A stretch of DNA of 6,370 nucleotides, from positions 1 through 6,370 of the forward strand of contig JAFUBJ010000394.1 of assembly GCA_017460265.1 (NCBI GenBank), written 5' to 3'. Source of the stretch: Atopobiaceae bacterium (GTDB lineage: Bacteria > Actinomycetota > Coriobacteriia > Coriobacteriales > Atopobiaceae). Position 1 is the stretch's first letter. Every line of letters starts with the position of its first letter. This document shows positions 6,105 through 6,370 of this stretch, piece by piece. Position numbers and translations under genes: made by a program. A model generated the notes under the pieces. It had not been told where the DNA came from. It did no database searches and worked only from the letters and a program-made list of their open reading frames with translations.

Positions 6105-6370
6105 CTACGCGCGCGACTCCATGATGTCGCACACGCGGTCGAGGATGACGTCTGCCACCTGGTCGAGAGGCAAGGTCTCGTGATCGGTCACGCCAGCTTC
6201 GCTCACCAGCGAGATGCGGCTCGTGTCGGCGCCAAAGGTCGAGTCGGCACGTGACACGTCGTTGGCCACGATGAGGTCGCAGCCCTTCTTGGCGAGCTTG
6301 GCCTTGGCGTAGTCTATGAGGTCGTTCGTCTCGGCCGCAAAGCCCACGACGACCTGGCCGGAGTCCTTCA
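6105..6370 (-). CDS. coaBC: Phosphopantothenoylcysteine decarboxylase / phosphopantothenate-cysteine ligase, C-terminal end (partial)
   Basis: Only the last 88 codons are in the window; the gene continues beyond the right edge. CoaBC performs two steps of coenzyme A synthesis: joining 4'-phosphopantothenate to cysteine (CoaB, C-terminal half) and decarboxylating the product (CoaC, N-terminal half). The visible part is the end of CoaB: VVVGFAAETNDLIDYAKAKL, then KKGCDLIVANDVSRADSTFG, the typical GFAAET and D-IVANDVS motifs of the ligase domain, and a final helix ending in DIMESRA. The GTG at 6347 is an internal valine codon, not a start, because the conserved frame continues upstream as KDSGQVV. 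The TAG stop lies 22 bases beyond the shared terminator. Whether the missing N-terminal half carries CoaC cannot be seen; fusion is the common bacterial form. Confidence 0.9.
   Translation of the reverse strand, partial: KDSGQVVVGFAAETNDLIDYAKAKLAKKGCDLIVANDVSRADSTFGADTSRISLVSEAGVTDHETLPLDQVADVILDRVCDIMESRA

Noticed and set aside
5371..6132. Long minus-strand open frame (253 codons) opposite the end of the DUF2207 gene
   Set aside because: It is antisense to a well-supported gene, runs through the terminator hairpin, and encodes low-complexity Ala/Arg/Gly sequence. It is a GC-rich shadow frame.

Overview
The window reads as an ordinary chromosomal segment of a GC-rich Gram-positive bacterium, most likely an actinobacterium of the class Coriobacteriia (Olsenella, Atopobium or Collinsella type). 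That placement is an inference from protein style, GC-rich third codon positions, GTG starts and strong Shine-Dalgarno sequences; no rRNA or other phylogenetic marker is present. I see no mobile element, CRISPR array, tRNA or rRNA.

Layout. Positions 1-1050 (minus strand) hold a DUF4342-type small membrane protein with a UBA-like N-terminus, followed 76 bases downstream by an OmpR/PhoB-type response regulator that runs off the left edge. A GC-rich hairpin lies between the two. Upstream of this pair is a 107-base intergenic stretch with a perfect 16-bp palindrome and a repeated AAGATTAATC box, a good operator candidate. Positions 1185-3883 (minus strand) hold a tight two-gene unit: endonuclease IV (nfo) followed after 5 bases by an Uup-like ABC-F ATPase. 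Positions 4015-6024 (plus strand) hold a secreted/membrane DUF2207 protein with a polyglycine tail, transcribed divergently from nfo. A strong bidirectional terminator at 6045-6083 separates it from the convergent coaBC gene, of which only the C-terminal end (6105-6370, minus strand) is inside the window.

How the genes may work together. nfo and the ABC-F gene are probably co-transcribed and translationally coupled. E. coli Uup has been linked to genome stability, so pairing it with an AP endonuclease is suggestive. The DUF4342 protein and the response regulator may form an envelope-sensing or signalling unit, with a histidine kinase expected beyond position 1. The DUF2207 protein and CoaBC look unrelated to these.

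Nothing here amounts to a clearly new biological system. The points most worth checking are the palindromic operator candidate, the inverted repeat around the nfo promoter, the nfo/ABC-F coupling, the abrupt composition drop in the ABC-F tail, and the Thr-to-Gly change in the second ATPase site.
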